Positions 44,399 through 54,266 of a stretch of 64,000 nt of DNA are shown piece after piece. Source of the stretch: Mycobacterium sp. HUMS_12744610 (lineage in GTDB: Bacteria; Actinomycetota; Actinomycetes; Mycobacteriales; Mycobacteriaceae). The stretch covers positions 1,612,001 to 1,676,000 of the forward strand of contig NZ_JBGEDP010000001.1 of NCBI RefSeq assembly GCF_041206865.1, given 5' to 3'. How positions within the stretch are numbered: the stretch's first letter is position 1; the number at the start of each line of letters is the position of its first letter. The notes under the pieces were generated by a model. The model did no database searches. It was not told the DNA's origin and worked only from the letters and a program-made list of their open reading frames with translations. Made by a program: the position numbers and the translations under genes.

Positions 44399-45547
44399 AT
44401 GGCTGAAGCCGTCATCGTCGAGGCAGTGCGCTCACCCGTCGGCAAGCGCAACGGCGGGCTGTCCGGCGTGCACCCGGCCGACCTGTCCGCGCAGGTGCTC
44501 AACGGATTGGTCGGCAAGGCCGGCATCGACCCCGAGATCGTCGACGACGTCATCTGGGGCTGCGTCATGCAGGCCGGTGAGCAAGCCCTCGACATCGGCC
44601 GCACCGCGCTGCTGACGGCCGGTTGGCCGGAGACGGTTCCGGGTGTGACCGTCGACCGCCAGTGCGGGTCGAGCCAGCAGTCGGTGCACTTCGCCGCGGC
44701 CGGCGTGGTGGCCGGCCACTACGACGTGGTGGTCGCCGGCGGGGTGGAGTCGATGTCCCGCACCCCGATGGGTTCCTCGCTGGCCAACGGCGGACGGCCG
44801 TACCCGGACGCGTTCATGAACCGCTACGACCGCCAGGTGCCCAACCAGGGCCTCGGCGCCGAGATGATCGCCGAGCAGTGGGGGCTGAGCCGCACCGCGC
44901 TCGACGAGTTCTCGCTCGCCTCACACGAAAAGGCTGCAGCGGCACAGGATTCCGGAGCCTTCGACGACCAGATCGTGGGCATCAAGGACCAGGAGGGTGG
45001 GGTGGTGCTCAAGGACGAGGGCATCCGCCGCGGCACGCCGATGGAGAAGATGGCGTCGCTGAAGCCGGCGTTCAAGGAGGACGGCGTGATCCACGCCGGC
45101 AACTCCTCGCAGATCTCCGACGGCTCGGCCGCCCTGCTGTTCATGTCCGCCGAGAAGGCGAAGTCGTTGGGCCTCAAGCCGATCGCCAAGGTGCACACGG
45201 CCACCCTGGCCGGGGCCAACCCGGTGATCATGCTGACCGCGCCCATCCCGGCCACCCAGAAGGTGCTGAAGCGCTCGGGCCTGAGCATCGACGAGATCGG
45301 CGCCTACGAGGTCAACGAGGCCTTCGCCCCGGTCCCCCTGGCGTGGCTGAAGGACATCGGCGCCGACGAGAAGAAGCTCAACCCCAACGGCGGGGCGATC
45401 GCGCTCGGGCACCCGCTCGGCGGCTCGGGGGCGCGGCTGATGACCACGCTGCTCTACCACATGCGGGACAAGGGGATTCGCTACGGCCTGCAGACGATGT
45501 GTGAGGGCGGCGGTCAGGCCAACGCCACCATCCTGGAGCTGCTGTGA
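44399..45547 (+). CDS. Acetyl-CoA C-acyltransferase (thiolase)
   Basis: A 382-residue thiolase cleaving 3-ketoacyl-CoA, or the reverse condensation. Cys89 in DRQCGSSQQ is the acyl-carrying residue. GGAIALGHPLGGSG near 335 supplies the His, and TMCEGGGQ near 370 the second Cys. AAAGGAG stands eight bases before the ATG, and TTGACA at 44341 is a possible -35 box. It is coupled to the enoyl-CoA hydratase by a GTGA overlap; together they carry out steps of beta-oxidation. M. tuberculosis has only a thiolase fragment (Rv1135A) at this place, so the full gene is the ancestral state. Confidence 0.93.
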   Translation: MAEAVIVEAVRSPVGKRNGGLSGVHPADLSAQVLNGLVGKAGIDPEIVDDVIWGCVMQAGEQALDIGRTALLTAGWPETVPGVTVDRQCGSSQQSVHFAAAGVVAGHYDVVVAGGVESMSRTPMGSSLANGGRPYPDAFMNRYDRQVPNQGLGAEMIAEQWGLSRTALDEFSLASHEKAAAAQDSGAFDDQIVGIKDQEGGVVLKDEGIRRGTPMEKMASLKPAFKEDGVIHAGNSSQISDGSAALLFMSAEKAKSLGLKPIAKVHTATLAGANPVIMLTAPIPATQKVLKRSGLSIDEIGAYEVNEAFAPVPLAWLKDIGADEKKLNPNGGAIALGHPLGGSGARLMTTLLYHMRDKGIRYGLQTMCEGGGQANATILELL

Positions 45548-46347
45548 CCGAAGGCGACACCGGCCGGCCCGCGGTGCTGGTCGAACGTCGCGGCAACGTC
45601 GCCGTCATCACCATCAACCGGCCGGAGGCCCGCAACGCGATCAACGGCGCGGTCAGCATCGGGGTCGGCGACGCGCTCGAGGAAGCGGGGCGCGACGCGG
45701 GAGTGCGGGCCGTCGTCGTCACCGGCGCGGGCGACAAGTCGTTCTGCGCCGGTGCCGACCTCAAGGCGCTCTCCCGCCGGGAGAACATCTATCACCCCGA
45801 CCACGGCGAGTGGGGCTTCGCGGGCTACGTGCACCACTTCATCGACAAGCCGACCATCGCCGCGGTCAACGGCACGGCGCTGGGTGGGGGTACCGAGATC
45901 GCGATGGCCAGCGACCTGGTGGTGGCCACCGAGGGTGCCACGTTCGGGCTGCCGGAGGTCAAGCGCGGGCTCATCGCGGCGGCCGGTGGCGTGTTCCGGA
46001 TCATGAACCACCTGCCGCGCAAGGTGGCCATGGAACTGCTGATGACCGGCGAGCCGATCACGGCCTCCGACGCGTGCCGGTGGGGCCTGATCAACCAGGT
46101 CGTCGGGGAGGGTTCGGTGCTCGACGCCGCGCTGGCGCTCGCCGCGCGGATCACCGTCAACGCGCCGCTGTCCGTGCAGGCCAGCAAGCGCATCGCCTAC
46201 GGGGTCGACGACGGCGTGATCGCCGACGAGGAGGCCGGCTGGGAGCGCACCGGCCGCGAGATGCGCACGCTGCTGAAATCGGAGGACGCCAGGGAAGGGC
46301 CGCTGGCGTTCGCCGAGAAGCGGGAACCGGTCTGGAAGGCGCGTTAG
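45544..46347 (+). CDS. Enoyl-CoA hydratase/isomerase
   Basis: The GTG at 45544 overlaps the thiolase stop, giving 267 residues of the crotonase fold. The first oxyanion segment is AGDKSFCAGADLKAL near 63-77. The second is NGTALGGGTEIAMASDLVVA near 110-129. A Glu that usually acts as the catalytic acid/base appears in GLPEVKRGLI near 140. It should hydrate 2-enoyl-CoA for the thiolase encoded just before it. Position matches Rv1136. The gene converges with the FAD-enzyme gene, with 15 bases between stops. Confidence 0.92.
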   Translation: MTEGDTGRPAVLVERRGNVAVITINRPEARNAINGAVSIGVGDALEEAGRDAGVRAVVVTGAGDKSFCAGADLKALSRRENIYHPDHGEWGFAGYVHHFIDKPTIAAVNGTALGGGTEIAMASDLVVATEGATFGLPEVKRGLIAAAGGVFRIMNHLPRKVAMELLMTGEPITASDACRWGLINQVVGEGSVLDAALALAARITVNAPLSVQASKRIAYGVDDGVIADEEAGWERTGREMRTLLKSEDAREGPLAFAEKREPVWKAR

Positions 46348-46362
46348 ACACCGCTCGCGCTA

Positions 46363-47379
46363 TCAGCTGCCCAGGACGTTGACTCCCCACCGGAACACCG
46401 GGGGGAGCAGGGCGGCCGCCGGTACGATCGCGCGGCGCGCGGCGCGGGGCGCGCTGGCCAGCACCAGTGCGCGCGTGAGCAGCCGGTAGTCGCGGGTGAT
46501 CCGGTGCCATGCGGCCTCGTAGGAGCCGGGCTCGTCGGCGGCGATCGCGTCGATGACCGCGCCCGCCTGCTTGACCGCGAGGCTGATGCCCTCGCCGGTC
46601 AGCGCGTCCTCGTAGCCGGCCGCATCGCCGACCAACAGCACGCGCCCGGCGACCCGGCGCGAAACCACCTGGCGCAGCGGGCCGCAGCCGCGCGCCGGCC
46701 CGCGCTCGGCGCCCGCCAGGCGCCGTTCCAGTTCCGGAAACCAGGCCAGGTCGGGCCGCCCGGGGGACAGGATCGCCACACCGACCAGGTCCGGTTCGAC
46801 CGGCGTGACGTACGCCTCGCCGAACCGCGACCAGTGCACTTCGACGAACTCCGACCACGCCGGCACACGGAAATGCCGGCGGACGCCGTAGCGGCGCGGT
46901 GTTCCGGCCGTCGCCGTGATTCCCGCCGCGCGGCGGACCGTCGAGTGCAGCCCGTCGGCCCCCACCAACCACCTCGCACGCACGCCGGCGGCCGTCACAC
47001 CGCGCGCGTCCTGGTCTACGGCCGTCACCCGCGCCGAAAGCCATTCGGTGTCTTGTTCTTTGGCGCGGGCGGCCAGCGCCGCGTGCAACGTGGTGCGGCG
47101 CACGCCCCGTCCGGGACCGCTGCGGAATCGGGCCTGCGCCCGGTGGCGGTCGCTCACGTAGGCGATCCCGCGGAACGGCATGCCGGCGGGGTCGACCCCG
47201 AGCGCAGTCAGCTCGGACAGCCCGCCGGGCATCAGCCCCTCGCCGCACGCCTTGTCGACGGGGCCGTCGCGCGGCTCGACCACGACCACCGACAGTCCGT
47301 GCCGGCGCGCGTGCAACGCCGCGGCGAGGCCCGCGGGCCCGCCGCCGATCACGAGCACGTCGGCGTCGTAGTCGCTCAC
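46363..47379 (-). CDS. FAD-dependent oxidoreductase, geranylgeranyl-reductase-like
   Basis: The GTG at 47379 overlaps the upstream stop (GTGA). The 338 residues begin with the FAD motif VLVIGGGPAGLAAALHARRH (8-27). ACGEGLMPGGLSELTALG (about 44) is the sequence typical of the geranylgeranyl reductase family, and GRVLLVGDAAGYEDALTGEG near 250 is the second FAD contact. Such enzymes reduce double bonds in isoprenoid chains, for example in menaquinone. It is coexpressed with the ICMT-type membrane protein; this pair matches Rv1138c-Rv1139c. Confidence 0.87.
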   Translation of the reverse strand: MSDYDADVLVIGGGPAGLAAALHARRHGLSVVVVEPRDGPVDKACGEGLMPGGLSELTALGVDPAGMPFRGIAYVSDRHRAQARFRSGPGRGVRRTTLHAALAARAKEQDTEWLSARVTAVDQDARGVTAAGVRARWLVGADGLHSTVRRAAGITATAGTPRRYGVRRHFRVPAWSEFVEVHWSRFGEAYVTPVEPDLVGVAILSPGRPDLAWFPELERRLAGAERGPARGCGPLRQVVSRRVAGRVLLVGDAAGYEDALTGEGISLAVKQAGAVIDAIAADEPGSYEAAWHRITRDYRLLTRALVLASAPRAARRAIVPAAALLPPVFRWGVNVLGS

Positions 47380-47876
47380 GTGTAGCCCAACGCGGCGTTT
47401 TCCACACCCACGCGCACCCTTAGCAATATCGCGTTGGCCACGGTGAACAGGGCCGCGGTCACCCACGCGGTGTGCACCAGCGGCAGCGCGATTCCCTCGG
47501 CCACCACTGCAACATAGTTCGGATGGTGCAGGAACCGGTAAGGCCCCTGGCGCACCAGCGGCGCGTCCGGCAACACGATGACCCGGGTGTTCCAGCGCGG
47601 GCCCAGGGTCTCGATGCACCACCAGCGCAGCCCCTGACTCAACGCCACCACGCCCAGCATCGGCCAACCCAGCCACGCGATGAACGGCCGGTGCAGCGCC
47701 CACGGTTCGACGACGCAGCCCACCAGCAGTGCCGTGTGGATGGTCACCATCACCACGTAGTGCGGCCGGCCGAACTCCTTGGCGCCCCGGGCGAAAGACC
47801 ACTCCGCGTTTCGCTTCGATACGACCAGCTCCACCAGGCGTTCCAGCCCGACCGCCAGGATCAGCAGGTAATACAT
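47376..47876 (-). CDS. Isoprenylcysteine carboxyl methyltransferase (ICMT)-type membrane protein
   Basis: The ATG at 47876 starts a 166-residue protein with about four membrane segments. The conserved C-terminal motif reads GPYRFLHHPNYVAVVAEGIALP (first half near 113), with the HPNY box that marks the ICMT/phospholipid methyltransferase fold and binds S-adenosylmethionine. The methyl acceptor in bacteria is unknown. The gene overlaps the reductase gene by four bases. In an alkylresorcinol or isoprenoid pathway the two could act in turn, which is inference. Confidence 0.82.
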   Translation of the reverse strand: MYYLLILAVGLERLVELVVSKRNAEWSFARGAKEFGRPHYVVMVTIHTALLVGCVVEPWALHRPFIAWLGWPMLGVVALSQGLRWWCIETLGPRWNTRVIVLPDAPLVRQGPYRFLHHPNYVAVVAEGIALPLVHTAWVTAALFTVANAILLRVRVGVENAALGYT

Positions 47877-48020
47877 GCGACTACTATCTCGTGGCCGGGC
47901 CCACCGGGCCAACGGGCGGCTGTTGCTGACACATCTCGGCTCACGAGGTCGGCGCGGGATCGGTTCAGCGGTTCGCGCGCGCCCGCGCCGACCCCGGTGC
48001 GGCCGCTAGGGTGGGCAGGT

Positions 48021-49163
48021 ATGCGGATCCTGGTCACCGGCGCCACCGGCTATGTGGGATCGCGGCTGGTCACGGCGTTGCTGGCAGACGGGCACCAGGT
48101 GGTGGCGGCCTCCCGGAACCCGGCGCGCCTCAAACGTCTGGGATGGTTCGCCGACGTGACGTCGGTCACCCTCGAAGCGGCCGATCCCGAGTCGGTGCGC
48201 GCCGCGATGCAGGCCGCGGGCCCCGTCGACGTGGTGTATTACCTGGTACACGCGATCGGACAGCGCGGGTTCCGCGATGCCGACAAGGCCGCCGCGACGA
48301 ACGTCGCGGCGGCGGCGCGGGACGCCGGCGTGCGGCGCATCGTCTACCTGGGCGGGTTCGTCCCCGCCGGCGGTGCCCTGTCGGAGCACCTGGCCAGCCG
48401 TGCCGAGGTGGCCGAGGCGCTGACAGTCGAGGACGGCCCGGAACTGGTGTGGCTGGGCGCGGCGATCATCGTCGGCGCCGGTTCGACGTCGTTCGAGATG
48501 CTGCGCTACGTCGGGGACCGGTTCCCGCTGATCCCGATTCCCACCTGGATGGACAACCCGATCGACCCGATCTCCATCCGCGACGTGCTGCACTATCTCG
48601 TCGCCGCCGCGGATCCCGACCGGGTGCCCGCGGGCGCCTACGACATCTGCGGCCCCGACACCACGACCTACCGGGGGTTGCTCGAGACCTACGCGCGCGT
48701 GGCCGGCAGGTGGCACGCCGCGGTGCGGGTCGGCCCGGTCGACACCGCGCTGGCGTCGCTGATCACCGGGCTCGCGCTGCCGGTTCCGCAGGGATTGGCC
48801 GGAGACCTCGTCGAGTCGCTGGATCACCCGATGGTGGCGTCGGTGAGCGGTCTGCGCGACCGGGTGCCCGACCCGCCCGGCGGCCTGCTCGGGGTCGAGG
48901 ACGCCGTCGCGCGCGCGCTGACCGCCAACCGCAGGCCCCCGCCCGTCAACGCGCTGGTCGATCCGCACCATCTCGCCGACAGCGATCCCAGCTGGGCCGG
49001 CGGCGACGCGCTGTGGATCCGCCGGGTCGCGCGGGCGGTCACACCGCCCCTCGCCCGGCCCACGCTGCGGCTGGTGAACCGTGTCCCCGGGCCACTGGCC
49101 GGGGCGCTGCGGACCGGCCTGGAAATCCTGGCCGCAGTCACCCCGAAGGTGCGTCCCGCATGA
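48021..49163 (+). CDS. NAD-dependent epimerase/dehydratase-type protein (atypical SDR)
   Basis: The ATG at 48021 follows GGGTGGGCAGGT. The 380 residues start with the Rossmann motif TGATGYVGSRLVTALL (6-21). VVYYLVHAIGQRGF near 70 and the DVLHYLVAAA region near 190 follow. The C-terminal 150 residues are an extension without a clear family. It diverges from the ICMT gene and overlaps the CPBP gene (ATGA). A longer paralogue on the other strand at 49983-51329 shares the YYLVH and RDVLHYL segments, so the region arose by duplication or the two act on related substrates. Confidence 0.82.
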   Translation: MRILVTGATGYVGSRLVTALLADGHQVVAASRNPARLKRLGWFADVTSVTLEAADPESVRAAMQAAGPVDVVYYLVHAIGQRGFRDADKAAATNVAAAARDAGVRRIVYLGGFVPAGGALSEHLASRAEVAEALTVEDGPELVWLGAAIIVGAGSTSFEMLRYVGDRFPLIPIPTWMDNPIDPISIRDVLHYLVAAADPDRVPAGAYDICGPDTTTYRGLLETYARVAGRWHAAVRVGPVDTALASLITGLALPVPQGLAGDLVESLDHPMVASVSGLRDRVPDPPGGLLGVEDAVARALTANRRPPPVNALVDPHHLADSDPSWAGGDALWIRRVARAVTPPLARPTLRLVNRVPGPLAGALRTGLEILAAVTPKVRPA

Positions 49164-49879
49164 GCGGGCCGACCGCGTCCGCGCACACCAGCACCGTCGC
49201 CGAGCTGCGCCGCGCGATGGCCAATGTCGCTGTCCCGCACAATGAAGCGCCCAGGGCGGCATGGCGCCGCCGGGTCGTCGTCAGCGTCACGCTCGTCGCC
49301 GGTGCCGCGGTGCTGGGCTTCTCGCTGCGCCGCCACCCGGGCGAGTCGAGCTTCTACTGGCTCACCCTCGCGCTGGCCGCGCTGTGGATAGCCGGCGCGT
49401 TCGCCTCGGGCCCGCTGCATCTGGGGGGTATCTGCTGGCGGGGGCGCAACCAACGGCCCGTCGTCTCCGGGCTGAGCATCGGCCTGCTGGTCGGCGCCGT
49501 GTTCGTGGCGGGCGGGCTGGTCGCCAGGGAGATTCCGCCGGTCGCCGAGTTGATCACCCGGGTGCTGCTCTTCGCCCACGGGTCCTACCTGTTCATCGTC
49601 GTGATCACCGTCATCAACGCGGTGGCCGAGGAGATCTTCTTTCGCGGCGCGCTCTACACGGCGCTGGGCCGGCAGCACCCGGTGGTGATCTCGACCCTGC
49701 TGTACACCGTTGCCACGATGGCCAGTGGCAACCCGATGCTCGGGTTCGCCGCGGTCATCCTGGGCACCGTGTGCGCCGTGGAGCGCCGGGCCACCGGCGG
49801 TGTGCTGGCGCCGGTGCTGACCCACTTCGTGTGGGGCCTGATCATGGTGCTGGTGCTGCCGCCGATGTTCGGCGTCTAG
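49160..49879 (+). CDS. CPBP-family intramembrane metalloprotease
   Basis: Overlaps the previous stop (ATGA). The 239 residues have a polar N-terminus, then about six membrane segments from residue 40. The two catalytic motifs are AEEIFFRGALY near 160 (EExxxR) and LTHFVWGL near 220 (a His in the last helix). This places it with the CAAX-protease and bacteriocin-processing (CPBP) family. Targets are unknown. Placement after mcr-side genes fits Rv1140. It converges with the minus-strand epimerase. Confidence 0.85.
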   Translation: MSGPTASAHTSTVAELRRAMANVAVPHNEAPRAAWRRRVVVSVTLVAGAAVLGFSLRRHPGESSFYWLTLALAALWIAGAFASGPLHLGGICWRGRNQRPVVSGLSIGLLVGAVFVAGGLVAREIPPVAELITRVLLFAHGSYLFIVVITVINAVAEEIFFRGALYTALGRQHPVVISTLLYTVATMASGNPMLGFAAVILGTVCAVERRATGGVLAPVLTHFVWGLIMVLVLPPMFGV

Positions 49880-49982
49880 GACGATCGTCGAGGCGCCGTC
49901 GAGATCGGCGTTTCGCAGGAAAAGTTCGAGAAGCGCGCTGCAAAAGGTCGATCTCGCCCACCCGAGAACCCCGTTCGCCTGC

Positions 49983-51329
49983 CTACCGCGCCGCGTCGAC
50001 GATCCGGCGGGCCAGGCGGTGCATCCCGGCGGTGTGCAGGGGCCGCGTCAGCCACCAGTACAGCCGCCCGACGATGCCGGCCGGCAGGAAGATCGCCCGC
50101 TGCGTGTAGGTGGTTCCGCCGCCGTCGCGCGGCGCCACCGAGATCTCGAGCCAGGCCCGCCCCGGTCGGCGCCGGGTCCCGCGCAGCCGCAGCAGCCGGC
50201 CGGGCTCGCGCTCGGTCACCGCCCAATGTGCGCGGCCGCCCAGGACGCTCTCGGCCGCCCGCCACACGTCGGCGGGCGCGGCGCCGCTCACGGCGGTCCG
50301 CACGCCGGTGTAGACGACCTCGCCGGCCCAGTCCGGGTCGCTGGGCAGCGCCTCGGCCGGCGCGGACAGCAGCGAGTCCCAGGTGGCGTCGGTCAGGCCC
50401 CGCTTGGCGCGGTCGAGTGCCAGCGCGACCGAGCGGCGGTAGTCGGTGAGCCCGCCCGGCGGCGGCGCGATGAGCCCGTCGATGTCGTGGTTGCGCATCA
50501 CCGCGTCGCATTCCAGCGACTCGATCAGGGGCCGCGCCAGCCCGGGCGGGATCGGGGTCACCGCTCCCACCCAGAGGCTGGCGATCGTCGGCGTCAAGAA
50601 CGGCAGCACGACCAACCGGCGCGGCCACAAGCCGGCCACCTGTGCGTAGACCCGCATCATGTCGCCGTATTCCAGGACGTCGGGCCCCCCGATGTCCCAG
50701 GTGCGCGACCCCTCCCCAGCGGGCACCGGGGCCGTCGCCGCGGCGGCCAGGTAGTGCAGCACGTCACGCACCGCGATGGGCTGGATCTTGTTGTGCACCC
50801 ACTTGGGGGTGGTCATCACCGGCAACCGGTCGGTGAGGTGCCGGATCATCTCGAAGGACGCCGACCCCGACCCCACGACCACCCCGGCCTGCAGCACCAC
50901 GGTTTCGATGCCGGAGTCGATCAGCGCCTCGCCCACGGCTTTGCGCGACTCGAGATGCGGCGAGAGCTTGCGGCCCTCCGGGTGCAGGCCGCTCAGGTAC
51001 ACCACCCGCCGCACCCCGGTGCGACGTGCGGCTGTCACGACGTTGCCGACGGCCCGGGATTCCTCGGCGGCGAAATTCTTCGACGCCCCCATCGAATGGA
51101 CCAGGTAGTACACGACGTCCATGCCGTCGAACGCTGCGACCAGTGACTCGACGTCGCCGAGGTCGCCGCGCGCCACCTGGGCTTGGTCCCGCCACGGCAC
51201 GTCGGCCAGCTTGTCCGGGTTGCGGGCCAGCGCCCGAACCTGATGGCCCTCGTCCAGCAGTCGCGGCACCAACCGGGCGCCGATGTAGCCGGTCGCCCCC
51301 GTTACCAGGCAGCGAACTCGTTCTGCCAT
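49983..51329 (-). CDS. Atypical SDR fused to a C-terminal SRPBCC/DUF2867-type domain
   Basis: A 448-residue protein. The N-terminal Rossmann domain (TGATGYIGARLVPRLLDEGH at 9-28, YYLVHSMGASKNFAAEE near 75, RDVLHYLAAAA near 195) extends to about 280. The last 130 residues, beginning near VVYTGVRTAVSGAAPADVW, look like a START/SRPBCC-type cavity domain ending with TAGMHRLARRIVDAAR. This two-domain layout is typical of mycobacterial NAD(P)H-binding proteins with DUF2867. A lipid or isoprenoid substrate held by the second domain is possible. It is a partial paralogue of 48021-49163. Confidence 0.83.
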   Translation of the reverse strand: MAERVRCLVTGATGYIGARLVPRLLDEGHQVRALARNPDKLADVPWRDQAQVARGDLGDVESLVAAFDGMDVVYYLVHSMGASKNFAAEESRAVGNVVTAARRTGVRRVVYLSGLHPEGRKLSPHLESRKAVGEALIDSGIETVVLQAGVVVGSGSASFEMIRHLTDRLPVMTTPKWVHNKIQPIAVRDVLHYLAAAATAPVPAGEGSRTWDIGGPDVLEYGDMMRVYAQVAGLWPRRLVVLPFLTPTIASLWVGAVTPIPPGLARPLIESLECDAVMRNHDIDGLIAPPPGGLTDYRRSVALALDRAKRGLTDATWDSLLSAPAEALPSDPDWAGEVVYTGVRTAVSGAAPADVWRAAESVLGGRAHWAVTEREPGRLLRLRGTRRRPGRAWLEISVAPRDGGGTTYTQRAIFLPAGIVGRLYWWLTRPLHTAGMHRLARRIVDAAR

Positions 51330-51403
51330 CGCTTCTCCGTTCCTCGCCGGCCATTCGGAGCTGACGCAGGCTGGGATTGCCGCTTCCGGGGACCGCTAAG
51401 CGG

Positions 51404-52207
51404 TCAACGGTCGCTGAACTGAGGAGTGCGGCGGTCCTGGAACGCCGTCGCGCCCTCGATGAAGTCGTGCGACCGCAACAGGACGGCCTGCCCGTCGAGC
51501 TCACGCTCGAGGGCCGGCTCCAGTTCGGTCAGCGTGGCGGCGTTGATGGCGTCCTTGGTCTTGGCGTAGGCCGCGGCCGGACCGGCCAACAGCTTGGCGA
51601 CCACCTTGTCGACTTCGGCGTCGAAGTCGTCCGCCGGATACACCGCGGAGACCAGGCCCCAGGACAACGCGTCGACGGCCGGCAACCGCTCGGCCAGCAG
51701 CGCCATGCGCATCGCGCGGATCCGGCCGATCGCCGCGGCGACCAACGCCGACGCGCCACCGTCGGGCATCAAGCCGATCCGCGTGAAGGCCAGCATGAAA
51801 AACGCCTTCTCCGAAGCTAATACGACGTCGCAAGCCAGCGCCAGCGACACCCCCACACCGGCAGCTGGCCCGTGCACCACGGCGACGACCGGCCGGGGCA
51901 GCGCGGTGATGGCCCGCACGGCGCGGTTCGCCTGCTCGAGGACCTCGGTTCCCGGACCGGCGTCTGCCAGGTCGTCGGCGCTCATCCCGGCCCCCGAGCA
52001 GAAGCCGCGGCCCGAACCACCTAGGCGCACCACGCTGACCCGGGAATCGGAGGCCGCGCGTTCCATCGCGTCGGCGATGCCGGCCAGCACCGGGGTGGTC
52101 AGCGAGTTGAGGCTCTCGGGCCGGTCGATCGTGACCGACAGCACGCCGTCGGACAGCGCGACGGCAAGGCCCTCGACGGGCGTCAGCGTGTCGATGCCGG
52201 GTTCCAT
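51404..52207 (-). CDS. Enoyl-CoA hydratase/isomerase family protein
   Basis: A crotonase-fold enzyme of 267 residues. The first oxyanion segment is GFCSGAGMSADDL near 68-80, and the second is VHGPAAGVGVSLALACDVV near 110-128. The usual catalytic Glu near 135-150 is not clear: the region reads FFMLAFTRIGLMPDGGASA, with Asp where isomerases often have it. This suggests isomerase rather than hydratase activity, which is inference. It lies next to mcr on the opposite strand, as the Rv1141c/Rv1142c hydratase genes do in M. tuberculosis. Confidence 0.9.
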   Translation of the reverse strand: MEPGIDTLTPVEGLAVALSDGVLSVTIDRPESLNSLTTPVLAGIADAMERAASDSRVSVVRLGGSGRGFCSGAGMSADDLADAGPGTEVLEQANRAVRAITALPRPVVAVVHGPAAGVGVSLALACDVVLASEKAFFMLAFTRIGLMPDGGASALVAAAIGRIRAMRMALLAERLPAVDALSWGLVSAVYPADDFDAEVDKVVAKLLAGPAAAYAKTKDAINAATLTELEPALERELDGQAVLLRSHDFIEGATAFQDRRTPQFSDR

Positions 52208-52329
52208 GGGGCCACCCTAAGCGACCGGGGTGCGCGGCTCTCACGGGCGGCTGCAAAGATGCCAACGGCCGGTAGTTCGACCTACACCGCCGGTCGAAGG
52301 CGTCGGAGCGGACGAGAGGTCGGTGCATC

Positions 52330-53412
52330 GTGGCGGGACCGCTGAGTGGACTGCGTGTCGTCGAGTTGGCCGGTATCGGACCCGGCCCCCATGCGGCGAT
52401 GATCCTGGGGGACCTGGGCGCAGACGTGGTGCGCATCGACCGGCCCTCGAGTGGTCCCGGTGGTGTCGCCAAGGACGCCATGATGCGCAACCGGCGCGTC
52501 GTTACCGCCGACCTGAAGTCCGACGCGGGACGCGACCTCGTGCTGCGGCTCGTCGCGAAGGCCGACGTGCTGATCGAGGGCTACCGGCCCGGCGTCACCG
52601 AGCGCCTCGGCCTCGGGCCGGAGCAGTGCGCCGAGGTCAACGATCGGCTGATCTACGCCCGGATGACGGGCTGGGGGCAGACCGGGCCGCGCAGCCAGCG
52701 GGCCGGGCACGACATCAACTACATCTCGCTCAACGGCATCCTGCACGCGATCGGCCGGGTCGGTGAGCGGCCCGTGCCGCCGCTGAACCTGGTCGGCGAC
52801 TTCGGCGGCGGCTCGATGTTCCTGCTGGTCGGCATCCTCTCGGCGCTGTGGGAGCGGCAGAGCTCCGGCAAGGGCCAGGTCATCGACGCCGCGATGGTCG
52901 ACGGCTCCAGCGTGCTCGTCCAGATGATGTGGCAGATGCGGGCCTCCGGCATGTGGTCGGACAACCGCGGCACCAACCTGCTCGACGGCGGCGCGCCCTA
53001 CTACGACACCTACGAGTGCGCCGACGGCCGCTACGTCGCCGTAGGGGCCATCGAGCCGCAGTTCTACGCCGCCTTGCTGACCGGCCTGGGTCTCGAGGGG
53101 GCCGACCTGCCCGGGCAGAACGACGTCACCCGCTGGCCGGAGTTGCGGGCGGTGCTGACCGAGGCTTTCGCCGGCCGTGACCGCGACCACTGGGCGAAGG
53201 TGTTCGCCGAGTCCGACGCCTGCGTCACGCCGGTGCTCGCGTTCGGCGAGGTGCAGACCGAACCGCACATCACCGAGCGCAACACGTTCTACGAGGTCGG
53301 CGGGAGCCTGCAGCCGCGGCCGGCGCCGCGGTTCTCGCGCACCGCGCCCGAGAAGCCGCGTGCGGCCGCTCCGGTGGCCGACGCCGAGGCCATTCTGAAG
53401 GACTGGGTATAG
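52330..53412 (+). CDS. mcr: Alpha-methylacyl-CoA racemase
   Basis: Interconverts the 2R and 2S forms of 2-methylacyl-CoA, a step needed to degrade branched lipids and the cholesterol side chain. The 360 residues are a family III CoA-transferase fold. The residues matching the proton-shuttling pair of the M. tuberculosis enzyme are His127 (RAGHDIN) and Asp157 (LVGDFGGG). The Glu in GAIEPQFY near 241 also corresponds. The start GTG 52330 gives [17 protein letters not shown]. The SDR follows 53 bases on in the same direction. Confidence 0.95.
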   Translation: MAGPLSGLRVVELAGIGPGPHAAMILGDLGADVVRIDRPSSGPGGVAKDAMMRNRRVVTADLKSDAGRDLVLRLVAKADVLIEGYRPGVTERLGLGPEQCAEVNDRLIYARMTGWGQTGPRSQRAGHDINYISLNGILHAIGRVGERPVPPLNLVGDFGGGSMFLLVGILSALWERQSSGKGQVIDAAMVDGSSVLVQMMWQMRASGMWSDNRGTNLLDGGAPYYDTYECADGRYVAVGAIEPQFYAALLTGLGLEGADLPGQNDVTRWPELRAVLTEAFAGRDRDHWAKVFAESDACVTPVLAFGEVQTEPHITERNTFYEVGGSLQPRPAPRFSRTAPEKPRAAAPVADAEAILKDWV

Positions 53413-53465
53413 TCCCCGACCAACAGGTTGGTGGGCCAAACCGCTGGGATCAGGGAAGGATTCGC

Positions 53466-54230
53466 ATGGAGATCAAGGACGCCGTCGCCATCGTCACCGG
53501 CGGGGCCTCGGGCCTGGGCCTGGCCACCACCCGCCGCCTGCTGGACGCCGGAGCCCAGGTGGTCGTGCTGGACCTGCGGGGCGAGCACGTGGTTCGCGAA
53601 CTCGGCGAGCGGGCGCGTTTCGCGCCGGCCGACGTTACCGACGAGGCCGCCGTCACCAGCGCGCTGGACATCGCCGAGGCGATGGGTCCGCTGCGCATGG
53701 TGGTCAACTGCGCCGGCACCGGCAACGCCATCCGGGTGCTGAGCAAGGACGGCGTCTTCCCGCTGGACGCGTTCCGCAAGATCGTCGACATCAACCTGGT
53801 CGGGAGCTTCAACGTGCTGCGACTGGCCGCCGAGCGGATCGCCAGGACCGAGCCAGTCGGCCCCCCGGACGGCCAGGAGCGCGGGGTCATCGTGAACACC
53901 GCGTCGGTGGCGGCGTTCGACGGGCAGATCGGCCAGGCCGCCTACTCGGCGTCCAAGGGTGGCGTGGTGGGGATGACGTTGCCGATCGCGCGCGATCTGG
54001 CCAGCCGGCTCATCCGGGTGGTCACCATCGCCCCGGGCCTGTTCGACACCCCGCTGCTGGCCGGCCTGCCGGAACCGGCCCGCGAGTCGCTCGGCAAGCA
54101 GGTACCGCACCCGTCGCGGCTGGGGAAGCCCGACGAGTACGGGGCGTTGGCGGTGCACATCATCGAGAACCCGATGCTGAACGGCGAGGTCATCCGGTTG
54201 GACGGCGCCATCCGCATGGCCCCGCGCTGA
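53466..54230 (+). CDS. Short-chain dehydrogenase, 3-hydroxyacyl-CoA dehydrogenase type 2-like
   Basis: Start ATG 53466 gives 254 residues of a classical [17 protein letters not shown] at 12-25, NCAGTGNAI near 79, Ser in [13 protein letters not shown] near 145, and [11 protein letters not shown] near 158. [15 protein letters not shown] near 190 and the overall pattern match 17-beta-HSD10/HADH2-type enzymes, and position matches Rv1144. With mcr directly upstream, a role in oxidising 3-hydroxy-2-methylacyl-CoA is likely. A terminator for the opposite strand lies 37 bases past its stop. Confidence 0.92.
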   Translation: MEIKDAVAIVTGGASGLGLATTRRLLDAGAQVVVLDLRGEHVVRELGERARFAPADVTDEAAVTSALDIAEAMGPLRMVVNCAGTGNAIRVLSKDGVFPLDAFRKIVDINLVGSFNVLRLAAERIARTEPVGPPDGQERGVIVNTASVAAFDGQIGQAAYSASKGGVVGMTLPIARDLASRLIRVVTIAPGLFDTPLLAGLPEPARESLGKQVPHPSRLGKPDEYGALAVHIIENPMLNGEVIRLDGAIRMAPR

Positions 54231-54266
54231 CGGGCGCCCCCAGTCCCGGGTCGGCGGGAAAACGAA

